64,000 nt of DNA from contig JAVHYF010000016.1 of assembly GCA_031119205.1 (NCBI GenBank), forward strand, positions 1 through 64,000, in the 5' to 3' direction. The stretch comes from Moraxellaceae bacterium (GTDB lineage: Bacteria > Pseudomonadota > Gammaproteobacteria > Burkholderiales > Rhodocyclaceae). Shown one piece after another: positions 25,658-34,297 of the stretch; positions within the stretch are counted from its first letter, which is position 1; each line of letters begins with the position of its first letter. The notes under the pieces are model-generated. The model was given only the letters and a program-made list of their open reading frames with translations, searched no databases and had not been told where the DNA came from. The translations under genes were made by a program, and so were the position numbers.

Positions 25658-27655
25658 TCAGAGACGGCGCGCTGCCTCGGCAGCGGCCTGCTCCAGTACC
25701 TGGCTGGTCGGCACGCCGGCGGCATCGCCGCGCTGGGCCTGGGTGATCAACCAGCGCAGGGGGAAGATCGCGGCGAAGTCACCATGCGGGTGGGTCACCA
25801 GCAGCGTGCGCGCCTGGCCGGCCAGCCACGCGACGCGGGTACGCGCGCCGCTGCCATCGGGCAGCTTGATGTCCAGCCAGTCGCCGACCTTCAGCGCGGC
25901 GATCCAGTCCGGCGCGCGTGGTTCGGCTTCGGCGTCCGGCTGCAGGCGCACCAGGCGCAGGCCGGGGTGCTCCGTCACGGTGTCAACGCGCGGCGGTGCC
26001 AGGCGCGGGATGCCGAAGCCGGCAATGTCCTCCATGCCGCGTCCGCGCAGCGCTGCGGAGTGGAAGGCCACGAAGCGGTTGAGCACCTGCTCGCGCATGG
26101 CCTCCGGCATGCCGATGAGCGTGAGGCCCTGGCGGAGTTGTTCGAGCAACGGGGGCAGCGCGGCAACCAGCTCGGCACGCGCGGCAGGCTCGGTCTTCGG
26201 CTGCATGCTCCAGATCAGGCGATCGGCCGTGGCCAGCCCCTGCATCCATTGCGGGCTCTTTTCGCCCTGGGTCTGCAGCACGGTGGCAAGCACGCGTACC
26301 CACAGCTGTTCGAGGAAGTCGCGCACCGGTTCCGGCACGTCGCCGACGGTGAGTGCGCGCACGGCCTGCGCAGCACGACGGCGCGCCTGTTCGCGGCGCA
26401 CCTCGCGTTCGGCCAGTGGAATCAGCGCGGTGGCGCGCGACACGGCTGTCGCCATGTGCTGGGCGGCCAGTGCGTCGAGCTGGCCGCGGAAGCCTTCGAA
26501 AGCCGTGAGGTCGCGGTCGAAATGGGCGACGAAATCAGCACTCTGCTCGCGTAGCGAGCGGACGATGGCGTAGCTCTCGGTCTCGCGCGGATCGATGCTC
26601 ATGGCCAGGCCCAGCAGCGCGTCCAGGCACTGGCGTGCGGGGTGCGTCGCATCGGCGAGGAAGCCGGGGGCGATCAGCGCGGCCTTGAACAGCGGCACGC
26701 GCAGGCTGGCCAGCACCGGGCGCAGGGCCGGGCACAGGCGCGCATCGGCCAGCACCACGTCGAAGGCGCGGCCCAGCGCATCCAGGCTCACCGCGGAAGC
26801 GGGCGGCAGCAGCAGGTTCAGTTCGCCGACGTTGAGTGCGCCGGCCGCAGTGGCATCGCGTTGCTTCTCGGTCAGCCAGCCGAGTACGCGGTCGGCAATC
26901 GCCGAAGCCAGGGTGGGGTCTATGCCGGCACGCGGACCATCGCCGCCGGTGCTGGCGGAGCGTGACCACAGCGCGCTACGCAACGCGCCCAGCGGGCCGG
27001 GAATGCCGGGGCCGGCGTCCAGCGGCGCGGCGCCATCCACGGTGCTGCCGTTGTAGGCCGCACGCTCCAGGCCCGGGCCACCGAATGGCGCGCGCTCGCC
27101 GGCCGTCCGCAGCAGCGACTTCTGCTCGACGCCCGCATCCTCCAGCAGCTTGTCCAGCTCCACGTACAGCTCGGCCAGCGAGTTGCTCAGCGCGGTTTCG
27201 GCCTGTGCCGGGAAAGACAGGCGACCCGGGCCGCGCATGGCGTCGTGGTCCAGCATCTCGCGCAGCGCAGCGCACACCGCATCCGGGCCGATCGGCAGCT
27301 GGGCCACGTCGGCGTCGTCCTGCTCCAGCAGAGTCATGAAGCGCAGGTGCAGGCTGGACAGGCTCCGCTCGGCGCGGTCGGTCAGCTTCTGCGACAGGTT
27401 GATCAGCGCCACCGTGAGGTCCATGTCCTCCGGATGCACCAGGCTGATGCGCGACGCGGTGAGGCTGCGCTTGGCTTCGAACTCGCGGCGGTTGCGGATG
27501 CCGGACAGCTCGTCGAAAGTCGCCCCCGCCGCATCCGACAGCGCCTGCAGCAGCTCCGGCAGGCGGATGCCCTGGCTGGTGGCGGCCTTCAGCAGCGTAT
27601 CCGCGAAGCGCTCGCGGCAGCGGCGCAGGATGGCGGGTTTGTTCAGTGTTTCCAT
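25658..27655 (-). CDS. DUF1631 family protein
   Basis: A 665-aa protein largely of helices, with the DUF1631 hallmarks NRREFEAKRSLTASRISLVHPEDMDLTVALINLSQKL near the start and VREFLEQLW-like PVRDFLEQLWVRVLATVLQTQGEKSPQW in the middle. The last 100 residues (ALKVGDWLDIKLPDGSGARTRVAWLAGQARTLLVTHPHGD) look PilZ-like, which suggests but does not prove c-di-GMP binding. No signal peptide. It is 8 bp after rdgB and 31 bp before lutA. Function unknown. Confidence 0.85.
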   Translation of the reverse strand: METLNKPAILRRCRERFADTLLKAATSQGIRLPELLQALSDAAGATFDELSGIRNRREFEAKRSLTASRISLVHPEDMDLTVALINLSQKLTDRAERSLSSLHLRFMTLLEQDDADVAQLPIGPDAVCAALREMLDHDAMRGPGRLSFPAQAETALSNSLAELYVELDKLLEDAGVEQKSLLRTAGERAPFGGPGLERAAYNGSTVDGAAPLDAGPGIPGPLGALRSALWSRSASTGGDGPRAGIDPTLASAIADRVLGWLTEKQRDATAAGALNVGELNLLLPPASAVSLDALGRAFDVVLADARLCPALRPVLASLRVPLFKAALIAPGFLADATHPARQCLDALLGLAMSIDPRETESYAIVRSLREQSADFVAHFDRDLTAFEGFRGQLDALAAQHMATAVSRATALIPLAEREVRREQARRRAAQAVRALTVGDVPEPVRDFLEQLWVRVLATVLQTQGEKSPQWMQGLATADRLIWSMQPKTEPAARAELVAALPPLLEQLRQGLTLIGMPEAMREQVLNRFVAFHSAALRGRGMEDIAGFGIPRLAPPRVDTVTEHPGLRLVRLQPDAEAEPRAPDWIAALKVGDWLDIKLPDGSGARTRVAWLAGQARTLLVTHPHGDFAAIFPLRWLITQAQRGDAAGVPTSQVLEQAAAEAARRL

Positions 27656-27663
27656 CGTGTCGC

Positions 27664-28254
27664 TCAGGCCTCGCGCTGCACGCGACCCAGCAGTTCACGG
27701 AAGGCCAGCGCGCGATGGCTGACGGTGTTCTTCAGCGCGGGGTCGATCTCGCCAGCGCTCTGCTCCAGCTGCGGCAGCCAGAACAGCGGGTCGTAGCCGA
27801 AGCCGCCGCTGCCACGCGGTGCGCTGAGCACCTCGCCATGCCATTCACCTTCGCAGATGATCGGTTGGGGATCGTCCGCGCTGCGCAGCCACACCAGTAC
27901 CGCCACGTAATGTGCGCGACGGTCGGTGACGCCGCTGAGCTTCTCCAGCAGCAAGGCGTTGTTGCGCGCGTCGGATTTCGGTTCGCCGGCGAAGCGTGCG
28001 GAATGCACACCGGGTGCGCCGCCGAGTGCGCGCACGCAGATGCCGGAGTCGTCGGCCAGCGCAGGCAGGCCGGTGATGCGGGCGGCGTGGCGCGCCTTGG
28101 TCAGCGCATTCTCGACGAAGGTGCCGTAGGGTTCGTCGGCCTCGGGTACGTTCAGCGCCGCCTGCGGCACGACCTCCCAACCCAGGGGCTGCAGCAGGGC
28201 GCCGAATTCGCGCAGCTTGCCGCTGTTGTTGGAGGCGAGAACGAGTTTTTTCAT
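27664..28254 (-). CDS. rdgB: dITP/XTP pyrophosphatase (non-canonical purine NTPase)
   Basis: A 196-aa house-cleaning enzyme that removes dITP and XTP from the nucleotide pool. Motifs: LVLASNNSGKLREF (substrate-binding), ENALTKARHAA, ADDSGICVRALGGAPGVHSARFAG with the metal-binding Asp pair, and the C-terminal GSGGFGYDPLFWLP and SHRALAFREL. The start at 28254 matches family alignments. Probably leads the rdgB-DUF1631-lutABC run. Confidence 0.96.
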   Translation of the reverse strand: MKKLVLASNNSGKLREFGALLQPLGWEVVPQAALNVPEADEPYGTFVENALTKARHAARITGLPALADDSGICVRALGGAPGVHSARFAGEPKSDARNNALLLEKLSGVTDRRAHYVAVLVWLRSADDPQPIICEGEWHGEVLSAPRGSGGFGYDPLFWLPQLEQSAGEIDPALKNTVSHRALAFRELLGRVQREA

Positions 28255-28446
28255 GACTTGCGGACGGGCTGGAGAATGACGCCGATAGTGCCACAAGGCC
28301 CTGTTGGCGCGCCCCGTGAAAAGCCACGCCGGGGCAGCTTATCGCGCGGAAAAGTCTGGCAATTTGTTACCGCGTCTGTTCCCGTGCCAGGGATGGCCGG
28401 GCCCTGTCCGTCGGGCCCGCACGACCGCCGTCCGCCAGACCGTATC

Positions 28447-29418
28447 TCAGTACCAGCCCTCGCCGCGACGGGCGCGCGTGCGGAACGGCGAGTAGCCGGC
28501 GCGTGCCGACACCTCGGCGAGATAGCGCGGGGCGGCGGCTTCCAGTGGCGTGGCGGTTACGCCGTAGGGCAACGGCGTGCCAGGCGCGATGTTGTCCTGG
28601 CGCAGCGAGCGCAGGTTGTCGCGGCTCATGAGCGGTGCGGGCGCAAGCTCCATGAGGCGCGCCTGCAGCATGGCCAGGCCTTCCGGCAGGGCGATGATGC
28701 GGCGTGGCCGGCCGGCCTGACGCGCGGCGTAATCAACCAGCTCTTCCAGCGTGTAGACCTGCGGACCCGCCAGCGTGAGGCACTGGCCCTGCGCAGTCGC
28801 GTCGTCCAGCGCGCGCAGCATCACCGCCACCACATCGCCGACATATACCGGCTGGAAGCGGGTTTTCGCGCCGGCCAGCGGCAGTACGGGCAAGCAGCGC
28901 GCGAGTTGTGCGAACAGGCGCAGGAAGCTGTCGCCGGGACCGAAGACCACCGAGGGCCGCAGGATGCTGAGACCCGCAGTGCCGAACGCGCCGCGCACGG
29001 CGGCTTCGCCTGCCGCCTTGGAGCGCTGGTAGCCGGACGGTGCGTCGGCTGCGGCACCCAGTGCGCTGACGTGCAGCAGGCGTGGCACGCCATTGCGTTT
29101 CGCCGCTTCGGCGACACGTGTGGCGATGTCGACATGGGCTTGTGCGAAGGCCGGTCCGTAGGGCACGCCTTCCGGTGAATGCAGTACGCCAACGAGGTTG
29201 ATCACCGCGTCGACATCGCGCGAGAGGGCATCGAGCGCCACGGGGTCGCTGACATCGGCACCGACGACGTCAGCGGTCGGCAGCAATGCAAGGTGGCGCG
29301 CCCGTTCGACGCGGCGGGTGGGAATGCGCAGCTCGACGCCGCGCGCGGACAGCGCGTGCGCCAGATGGCTGCCGATGAATCCGGCGCCACCAACCAGCAG
29401 TACACGGCGAATGCTCAT
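28447..29418 (-). CDS. Complex I NDUFA9-like NAD-dependent epimerase/dehydratase
   Basis: A 323-aa atypical SDR. It has the Rossmann motif VGGAGFIGSHL, ADVSDPVALDAL, INLVGVLH, and GYQRSKAAGE where the usual Tyr-xxx-Lys is replaced (YQRSK keeps Y and K). The PSVVFGPGDSFLRLFAQLARCLPVLPLAGAKTRFQPVYVGDV block is diagnostic of the NDUFA9-like family. Bacterial members may support quinone or complex I function; this is not established. It stands between rdgB and the small basic gene, all leftward. Confidence 0.87.
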   Translation of the reverse strand: MSIRRVLLVGGAGFIGSHLAHALSARGVELRIPTRRVERARHLALLPTADVVGADVSDPVALDALSRDVDAVINLVGVLHSPEGVPYGPAFAQAHVDIATRVAEAAKRNGVPRLLHVSALGAAADAPSGYQRSKAAGEAAVRGAFGTAGLSILRPSVVFGPGDSFLRLFAQLARCLPVLPLAGAKTRFQPVYVGDVVAVMLRALDDATAQGQCLTLAGPQVYTLEELVDYAARQAGRPRRIIALPEGLAMLQARLMELAPAPLMSRDNLRSLRQDNIAPGTPLPYGVTATPLEAAAPRYLAEVSARAGYSPFRTRARRGEGWY

Positions 29419-29451
29419 GAAGCCTCCTGTGGGAACAACTCTCGCAACAGG

Positions 29452-29516
29452 CGGGACAGAAGCGGTTTTGCGCAGTACGCCGTTCAGGTGCGCTGGGCAA
29501 AACCGCCTTCGTCCCG
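29452..29516. repeat. Long imperfect inverted repeat at the end of the small basic gene
   Basis: Arms 29452-29475 and 29493-29516 match at 20 of 24 positions (core GGTTTTGC / GCAAAACC, ends CGGGAC / GTCCCG) with a 17-nt loop holding the stop codon of the gene at 29484. There is no T run, so a Rho-independent terminator is not assured. Confidence 0.5.
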
Positions 29517-29654
29517 ACCGCTCTTCAGTTGCCTGTTCAACTGGCGGCGCGCTGCGGCACGACGTTGCTTGTGGCTCTTGTCATGCGCGCCGGCACCGCC
29601 CTGGCGTTTCAGCAACGCCACATGGACGTGGTTGCGGGGTTTTCGTTCCATCAT
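29484..29654 (-). CDS. Small very basic conserved-looking protein
   Basis: A 56-aa frame, MMERKPRNHVHVALLKRQGGAGAHDKSHKQRRAAARRQLNRQLKSGRDEGGFAQRT, with GGAGC... weakly placed before two ATGs. About one third of residues are Arg/Lys/His. The RNHV-A-LLKRQ-GAGAHDKSHKQRRAAAR pattern looks like small basic proteins seen in many beta- and gammaproteobacteria, but I cannot name a function; RNA or ribosome binding is inference. Its 3' end lies in the loop of a long inverted repeat (29452-29516). Confidence 0.5.
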   Translation of the reverse strand: MMERKPRNHVHVALLKRQGGAGAHDKSHKQRRAAARRQLNRQLKSGRDEGGFAQRT

Positions 29655-29787
29655 CTGCTCCTTGCGCGTGACGCGCTTTAACGTGAATCAAGGGTAGGTC
29701 GTCGCGCCGGCACGGGCTGCGCTGGCGCGACGCACATCAACGCAGCGGGCGCCGCCACGTTGACCTGTTGCTGACGCGCTGCGGACG

Positions 29788-30012
29788 CTACTTGCTGGCC
29801 GCCTGGTCCGCTTCCTGCAGGCGTTGCGCGGCCTGTGCGTTGATCTGGTCCAGCTGTTGCTGCACCTGCTGGATCTGCGCCTGGCCCTGTTTCACCTCTT
29901 CCGCCTTGCTGGCGGCGACGGCGCCAGCGGTGGTGGCGGTCTCGGTCAGGCCGCAGCCGGCCAGCGAGAGCAGGGCGAACGCGCCGATGCAAGCCTTGCT
30001 GAAAAATTTCAT
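29788..30012 (-). CDS. Small coiled-coil lipoprotein (Lpp-like)
   Basis: A 74-aa protein with lipobox LLSLAGCG (Cys20) and a mature part, ASKAEEVKQGQAQIQQVQQQLDQINAQAAQRLQEADQAASK, that forms a heptad-like helix rich in Gln. This looks like Braun-type or other short coiled-coil outer-membrane lipoproteins, but there is no C-terminal Lys for certain peptidoglycan linkage other than the final K, which matches Lpp. CACGGGAGCACAGAGACC precedes the start. Divergent from rdgC. Confidence 0.75.
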   Translation of the reverse strand: MKFFSKACIGAFALLSLAGCGLTETATTAGAVAASKAEEVKQGQAQIQQVQQQLDQINAQAAQRLQEADQAASK

Positions 30013-30088
30013 GGTCTCTGTGCTCCCGTGCTGAGGGTTATGATGCGTCCCTTTTTGCCGGGTTCCCTGCCCGTCCGGGTGTCGCGTC

Positions 30089-30988
30089 ATGTGGTTCCGC
30101 AATCTTCAAATCTATCGCCTCGAGCCCGGCTGGAAAATGACCGCCGATCAGCTCGCCGAACAGCTCACCCGCCTGCCCTTCCAGCCCTGCGGCAGCCAGG
30201 AGCCCTTGTCGCGTGGCTGGATCGCGCCGGTGGCCGACGGCCCCTTCGCGCACAGCCTGGGCGGCCACTGGCTGCTGACCCTGATGGTCGAGCAGCGCTT
30301 GCTGCCCGGCTCGGTGGTGAAGCAGGAAGTCGCCGAGCGCGCCGAACTGATGGAAGCGCAGCAGGGCTTCAAGCCCGGCCGCAAGCAGCTGAAGGACCTG
30401 CGCGACGCCGTCGTGCAGGAGCTGATGCCGCGCGCCTTCACCAAGCGCCGTCGCACTTCCGGCTGGATCGACCCGCAAGGGGGCTGGCTGGTCATCGACG
30501 CGGCCAGCCGCAAGGGCGCCGAGCCCTTCATCGAAGCCCTGCTGAAAGCCGCTGACGGCGTGCCGGTCACCCTGCTGGACACCGCTACTTCGCCGGCCGC
30601 GGCAATGACCGGCTGGCTGGCCGACAACGATGGCCCCGGCGCCTTCGGTATCGACCAGGACTGCGAGCTGCGCGCAGTGACCGACGAGAAGTCCGCCGTG
30701 CGCTACGTGCGCCACGCGCTGGACGGCAAGGACGTGCGCGAACATCTGGGTAGCGGCAAGCAGGTCACCAAGCTGGCGCTGACCTATGACGACCGCGTCA
30801 GCTTCACGCTCAACGACAAGCTGGAAGTGAAGCGCCTGGATTTCCTCGACGTGGTGCGTGACAGCGTGCCGGACAGCCTGGACCAGGCCGAGCGTTTCGA
30901 CGCCGACTTCGCGCTGATGACGGGCGAATTGTCGCGCCTGATCCCCGCGCTGATCGAAGCGCTGGGCGGCCTGCAGGGCGGCAAATAG
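30089..30988 (+). CDS. rdgC: Recombination-associated protein RdgC
   Basis: A 299-aa ring-forming DNA-binding protein that restrains RecA. It begins MWFRNLQIYRL, the family signature, and has PFQPCGSQEPLSRGWIAP and VVKQEVAERAELMEAQQGFKPGRKQLKDLRDAVVQELMPRAFTKRR, and ends with the usual GELSRLIPALIEALGG. Length is as expected. It is rightward, followed 25 bp later by a deoxyribosyltransferase gene. Confidence 0.96.
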   Translation: MWFRNLQIYRLEPGWKMTADQLAEQLTRLPFQPCGSQEPLSRGWIAPVADGPFAHSLGGHWLLTLMVEQRLLPGSVVKQEVAERAELMEAQQGFKPGRKQLKDLRDAVVQELMPRAFTKRRRTSGWIDPQGGWLVIDAASRKGAEPFIEALLKAADGVPVTLLDTATSPAAAMTGWLADNDGPGAFGIDQDCELRAVTDEKSAVRYVRHALDGKDVREHLGSGKQVTKLALTYDDRVSFTLNDKLEVKRLDFLDVVRDSVPDSLDQAERFDADFALMTGELSRLIPALIEALGGLQGGK

Positions 30989-31013
30989 GCTTGCTACGGG
31001 TACGCTGCACAGC

Positions 31014-31490
31014 ATGAAGATCTACATCGCCGGCCCCGACGTGTTCCGCCCCGACGTGCTCGCCTGGGCCGACGCGGTGCGCGTCGCCTGCGCCGCTGTC
31101 GGCCACCAGGCCCTGGTACCGCTGGACGGCGACGCCACCAGCGCGGCCGGCATCTTCGACAACAACCTGGCGATGATCCGCGCTGCCGACGCGGTGCTCG
31201 CCAACCTCAACGCCTTCCGCGGTGCCGAGCCGGATTCCGGCACCTGCTTCGAGCTGGGCGTGGCCGTCGCACTGGGCAAGCGCTGCGTCGGCTATGCCGA
31301 CAGCGCCGAGCTGCTGAAGGAGCGCGTCGCCCGCTGGCAGGGCAGCACGCTGGATGACGGCTGCGACCGCCACGGCATGCGCGTCGAGGATTTCGGCCTG
31401 CCGCTGAACCTGATGCTGGCAGTGCCGGTCGACCTCGTGGTCGGCGACTTCCGCGTAGCGCTGGCTAGGCTCACCGCCATCGCGGGATAA
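31014..31490 (+). CDS. Nucleoside 2-deoxyribosyltransferase-like protein
   Basis: A 158-aa protein beginning [14 protein letters not shown], the NDT nucleotide-binding start, with [46 protein letters not shown] carrying the substrate Asp and the catalytic Glu in DSGTCFELG. The family swaps bases between deoxynucleosides or hydrolyses nucleoside monophosphates for salvage. The family is usually 140-180 aa. It is between rdgC and queC. Confidence 0.88.
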   Translation: MKIYIAGPDVFRPDVLAWADAVRVACAAVGHQALVPLDGDATSAAGIFDNNLAMIRAADAVLANLNAFRGAEPDSGTCFELGVAVALGKRCVGYADSAELLKERVARWQGSTLDDGCDRHGMRVEDFGLPLNLMLAVPVDLVVGDFRVALARLTAIAG

Positions 31491-31564
31491 TCAGACCCCG
31501 AATTGCCTGCCGCCTGCCTGCAGCAGTTCTACGCTTCCAGCATCACCCGCTTTCCGGATCTGCC

Positions 31565-32245
31565 ATGACCACACGCCGCGCCGTCGTCCTGCTTTCCGGC
31601 GGACTCGATTCCGCCACCTGTCTCGCCATCGCCCGCAGCGAGGGCTACGAAACCTATGCGCTGTCGGTGGCCTACGGCCAGCGTCATGCTGCCGAGCTGG
31701 AGGCGGCGAAGCGCGTGGCGGTTGCACTGGGCGCGAAGGAACACCGCGAGGCGCGGGTGGATCTCGGCCAGTTCGGCGGCTCGGCGCTCACCGATGCGAG
31801 CATCGCGGTGCCCACCGACGGCGGCGATGGCGGCATCCCCGTCACCTACGTGCCGGCGCGCAACACCGTCATGCTGTCGCTGGCCCTGGGCTGGGCCGAG
31901 GTGCTGGGGGCCAACAACATCTACGTCGGCGTGAACGCGGTGGACTACTCCGGCTACCCGGACTGCCGGCCGGCCTTCATCAATGCCTTCGAGACGATGG
32001 CCAACCTCGCCACCAAGGTCGGCGTGGAAGGCGCGCAGATGCGCATCCACGCGCCGCTGATCGACCTGTCCAAGGCCAACATCATCCGCCTGGGCCACGC
32101 GCTGGGCGTGGACTACGGCCTGACCATCACCTGCTACCAGGCCGACGACGCCGGCCGCGCCTGCGGCCTGTGCGAGGCCTGCCGCCTGCGTGCGGATGGT
32201 TTCAAGTCGGCCGGCATCGCCGACCCCACCCGCTACCGCGCCTGA
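31565..32245 (+). CDS. queC: 7-cyano-7-deazaguanine synthase QueC
   Basis: A 226-aa enzyme that converts carboxydeazaguanine to preQ0 in queuosine synthesis, using ATP and ammonia. The PP-loop is [11 protein letters not shown], and the zinc site has four Cys in [61 protein letters not shown] is diagnostic. No preQ1 riboswitch was recognised upstream. Length is normal. Confidence 0.96.
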   Translation: MTTRRAVVLLSGGLDSATCLAIARSEGYETYALSVAYGQRHAAELEAAKRVAVALGAKEHREARVDLGQFGGSALTDASIAVPTDGGDGGIPVTYVPARNTVMLSLALGWAEVLGANNIYVGVNAVDYSGYPDCRPAFINAFETMANLATKVGVEGAQMRIHAPLIDLSKANIIRLGHALGVDYGLTITCYQADDAGRACGLCEACRLRADGFKSAGIADPTRYRA

Positions 32246-32264
32246 ACGTCGGTGATCTATCGCC

Positions 32265-33677
32265 ATGACTGATCGACCCGGCCCCCGCCGAACCGGCGCC
32301 TCCACTCGCTCCGGTGCTCCTGCCCGCAGCGGCCCCTCCACACGCGCCAGGACTGCCGGCCCGCGGGTACCCGCCCTGCCGCCATTGCCCGGTGACTCGC
32401 TGGCCCTGCAACTGTCCGTGGCGGCCGAGGCCGTGGCGAGGGTGCGTGTCGGCCAGGCCCTGAACGACGGCCTCGCCAGCCTGTGGCAGGCCCACCCGGA
32501 GCTGCCGCCAGCCAGCCGCTCCGCGGTGCAGGACATCGTCTTCGGCAGCCTGCGCGACTACGGCCGTGCCGAGGCCTTCCTCGCCCGTCTGCTGCGCCAG
32601 CCGCTGACCGCGGAAGTGGTGGACGGCCTGCTGCGGGTCGCCCTGTACCGGCTGGAAACCCGGCCGGATGCCAGCCACACCATCGTCGACCAGGCGGTGG
32701 AGGCCGCCGCACGCATGGCCGGTGGCAACTTCAAGGGCTTGGTGAACGGCGTGCTGCGCAGTGCGCTGCGCGACTGGAAAACGCTGGTCGCGGCGGCCGA
32801 CGCACAGGACGAATCACGCTGGCGCCACCCGGCCTGGTGGCTGCGCGCGCTGCGCAAGCACTACCCGCAGGACTGGCAGGCGATTGCCGAGGCCAACAAC
32901 AGCCATCCGGCGATGAGCCTGCGGGTGAACCGCCGTCGCTGGACGCTGGCCGAGGCGCGTGCCGCCCTCGATGCAGCGGGCCACACCAGCAGCGTGCTGG
33001 GCGAGCGCAACCCCTGGGGGCTGCGGCTGGACGAGCCGATGCCGGTCGCCAGCCTGCCCGGCTTCGCCGAGGGCAAGGTTTCAGTGCAGGACTGGGGTGC
33101 CCAGCAAGCGGGCCTGCTGCTGGGCGTGGCCAACGGCATGCGGGTGCTGGACGCCTGCGCGGCGCCGGGCGGCAAGACCAGCCACATCCTGGAGCTGGCG
33201 GATGTCGATCTGCTGGCCCTGGATGCCGAGCCGGCGCGCGCCCAGCGCGTCACGCAACAGCTTGATCGGCTTGGGCTTTCTGCCACCGTGAAGGCGGCCG
33301 ACGCACGCCGTCCCGCCGACTGGTGGGATGGCAAACCCTTCGACCGCATCCTCGCCGACGTGCCCTGCTCGGCCAGCGGGGTGGTGCGTCGCCATCCGGA
33401 CATCAAATGGCTACGCCGGTCGGAGGATGTTGCGCGATTCGCAACGCTGCAAACAGAAATCCTTGAAGCCCTGTGGCCGACGCTGGCCCGCGGCGGCAAA
33501 TTGCTTTATCTGACGTGTTCTATGTTCCCAGACGAGAACGGTCTGCAGGTACAGCGCTTCGCGGCGCGTCACCCGGACTGCAAGCGCGCCCCGATGCCGG
33601 ACGGCGCCCTGGAGAGACAGTGGCTGCCTGGCACCGGACATGACGGTTTCTACTTCGCCCTGCTCGAAAAGACTTGA
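32265..33677 (+). CDS. rsmB: 16S rRNA (cytosine-967-C5)-methyltransferase RsmB
   Basis: A 470-aa enzyme with a basic, Ser/Arg/Pro-rich extension of about 40 residues, an NusB-like RNA-binding domain (SRSAVQDIVFGSLRDYGRAEAFL..), and the SAM domain with DACAAPGGKTSHILEL. Both catalytic-region cysteines are present: PCSASGVVRRHPDIKW and LTCSMFPDEN. It is first in the conserved run rsmB-DUF4390-ntrY and overlaps the next gene by 38 bp. Confidence 0.94.
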   Translation: MTDRPGPRRTGASTRSGAPARSGPSTRARTAGPRVPALPPLPGDSLALQLSVAAEAVARVRVGQALNDGLASLWQAHPELPPASRSAVQDIVFGSLRDYGRAEAFLARLLRQPLTAEVVDGLLRVALYRLETRPDASHTIVDQAVEAAARMAGGNFKGLVNGVLRSALRDWKTLVAAADAQDESRWRHPAWWLRALRKHYPQDWQAIAEANNSHPAMSLRVNRRRWTLAEARAALDAAGHTSSVLGERNPWGLRLDEPMPVASLPGFAEGKVSVQDWGAQQAGLLLGVANGMRVLDACAAPGGKTSHILELADVDLLALDAEPARAQRVTQQLDRLGLSATVKAADARRPADWWDGKPFDRILADVPCSASGVVRRHPDIKWLRRSEDVARFATLQTEILEALWPTLARGGKLLYLTCSMFPDENGLQVQRFAARHPDCKRAPMPDGALERQWLPGTGHDGFYFALLEKT

Positions 33678-34272
33678 GCTGTGGCAGGCCCTGCGGGGCC
33701 TGCTGCTGGCCTTGCTCGTCGTCTGGGCCCTGCCGCAGCCTGCGCCCGCCCTTGCCGCCGACCTGCAAACCCAGTTCGTCGAGATCCTGCCGGTGGACGA
33801 CCAGTACGTGCTGAACGCGGCCTTCTCCCTGCCGCCGAGCCCGCGCCTGGAAGAACTGGTCACCCGCGGGGTGGCCCTGCCCTTCGTGCTTGAATTCAAC
33901 CTCAAGTCCCCGCGCTGGTACTGGTGGGATGCGGTCGTCGTCGAGAAACGCACTGAGTACCGCCTGTCCTACAACGCATTGACCCGCCAGTACCGCCTGT
34001 CGACCGGTGGCCTGCAGCGCAGCTTCACGACGCTGGATGAGACCTTGCGCGCCATGCTGAGCCTGCACCACTGGCCCTTGATCGACCGCGACCGCCTGCC
34101 GACGGGGCGGGCGTACAGTGCCGAGCTCCGTTTGCGCCTGGACCAGGGCTTGCTGCCCAAGCCTTTCCAGATCGCAGCACTGGGCGATTCGGACCTGGAC
34201 ATTTCGTCCGGCTGGCAGCGCTGGACCTTCCAGACCGTGCCGCGCGAGGCGCCGCGAGAAGCCACCAGATGA
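33640..34272 (+). CDS. DUF4390 exported protein
   Basis: A 210-aa protein with a signal peptide (LRGLLLALLVVWALPQPAPALA, cleaved near residue 39). The mature domain has the DUF4390 pattern: EILPVDDQYVLNAAFSLPPSPRLEELVTRGVALPFVLEFNLKSPRWYWWDAVVVEKRTEYRLSYNALTRQYRLS. It is always found next to ntrY in betaproteobacteria, but its function is unknown; a periplasmic role in NtrY sensing is inference. It overlaps rsmB by 38 bp. Confidence 0.9.
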   Translation: MTVSTSPCSKRLELWQALRGLLLALLVVWALPQPAPALAADLQTQFVEILPVDDQYVLNAAFSLPPSPRLEELVTRGVALPFVLEFNLKSPRWYWWDAVVVEKRTEYRLSYNALTRQYRLSTGGLQRSFTTLDETLRAMLSLHHWPLIDRDRLPTGRAYSAELRLRLDQGLLPKPFQIAALGDSDLDISSGWQRWTFQTVPREAPREATR

Positions 34273-34297
34273 AAGCGCTGGCGAGAGGTCGGCTGTC

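Noticed and set aside
31491-31564. preQ1 riboswitch before queC
   Set aside because: The 74-bp leader lacks the short hairpin plus A-rich tail of preQ1 aptamers.
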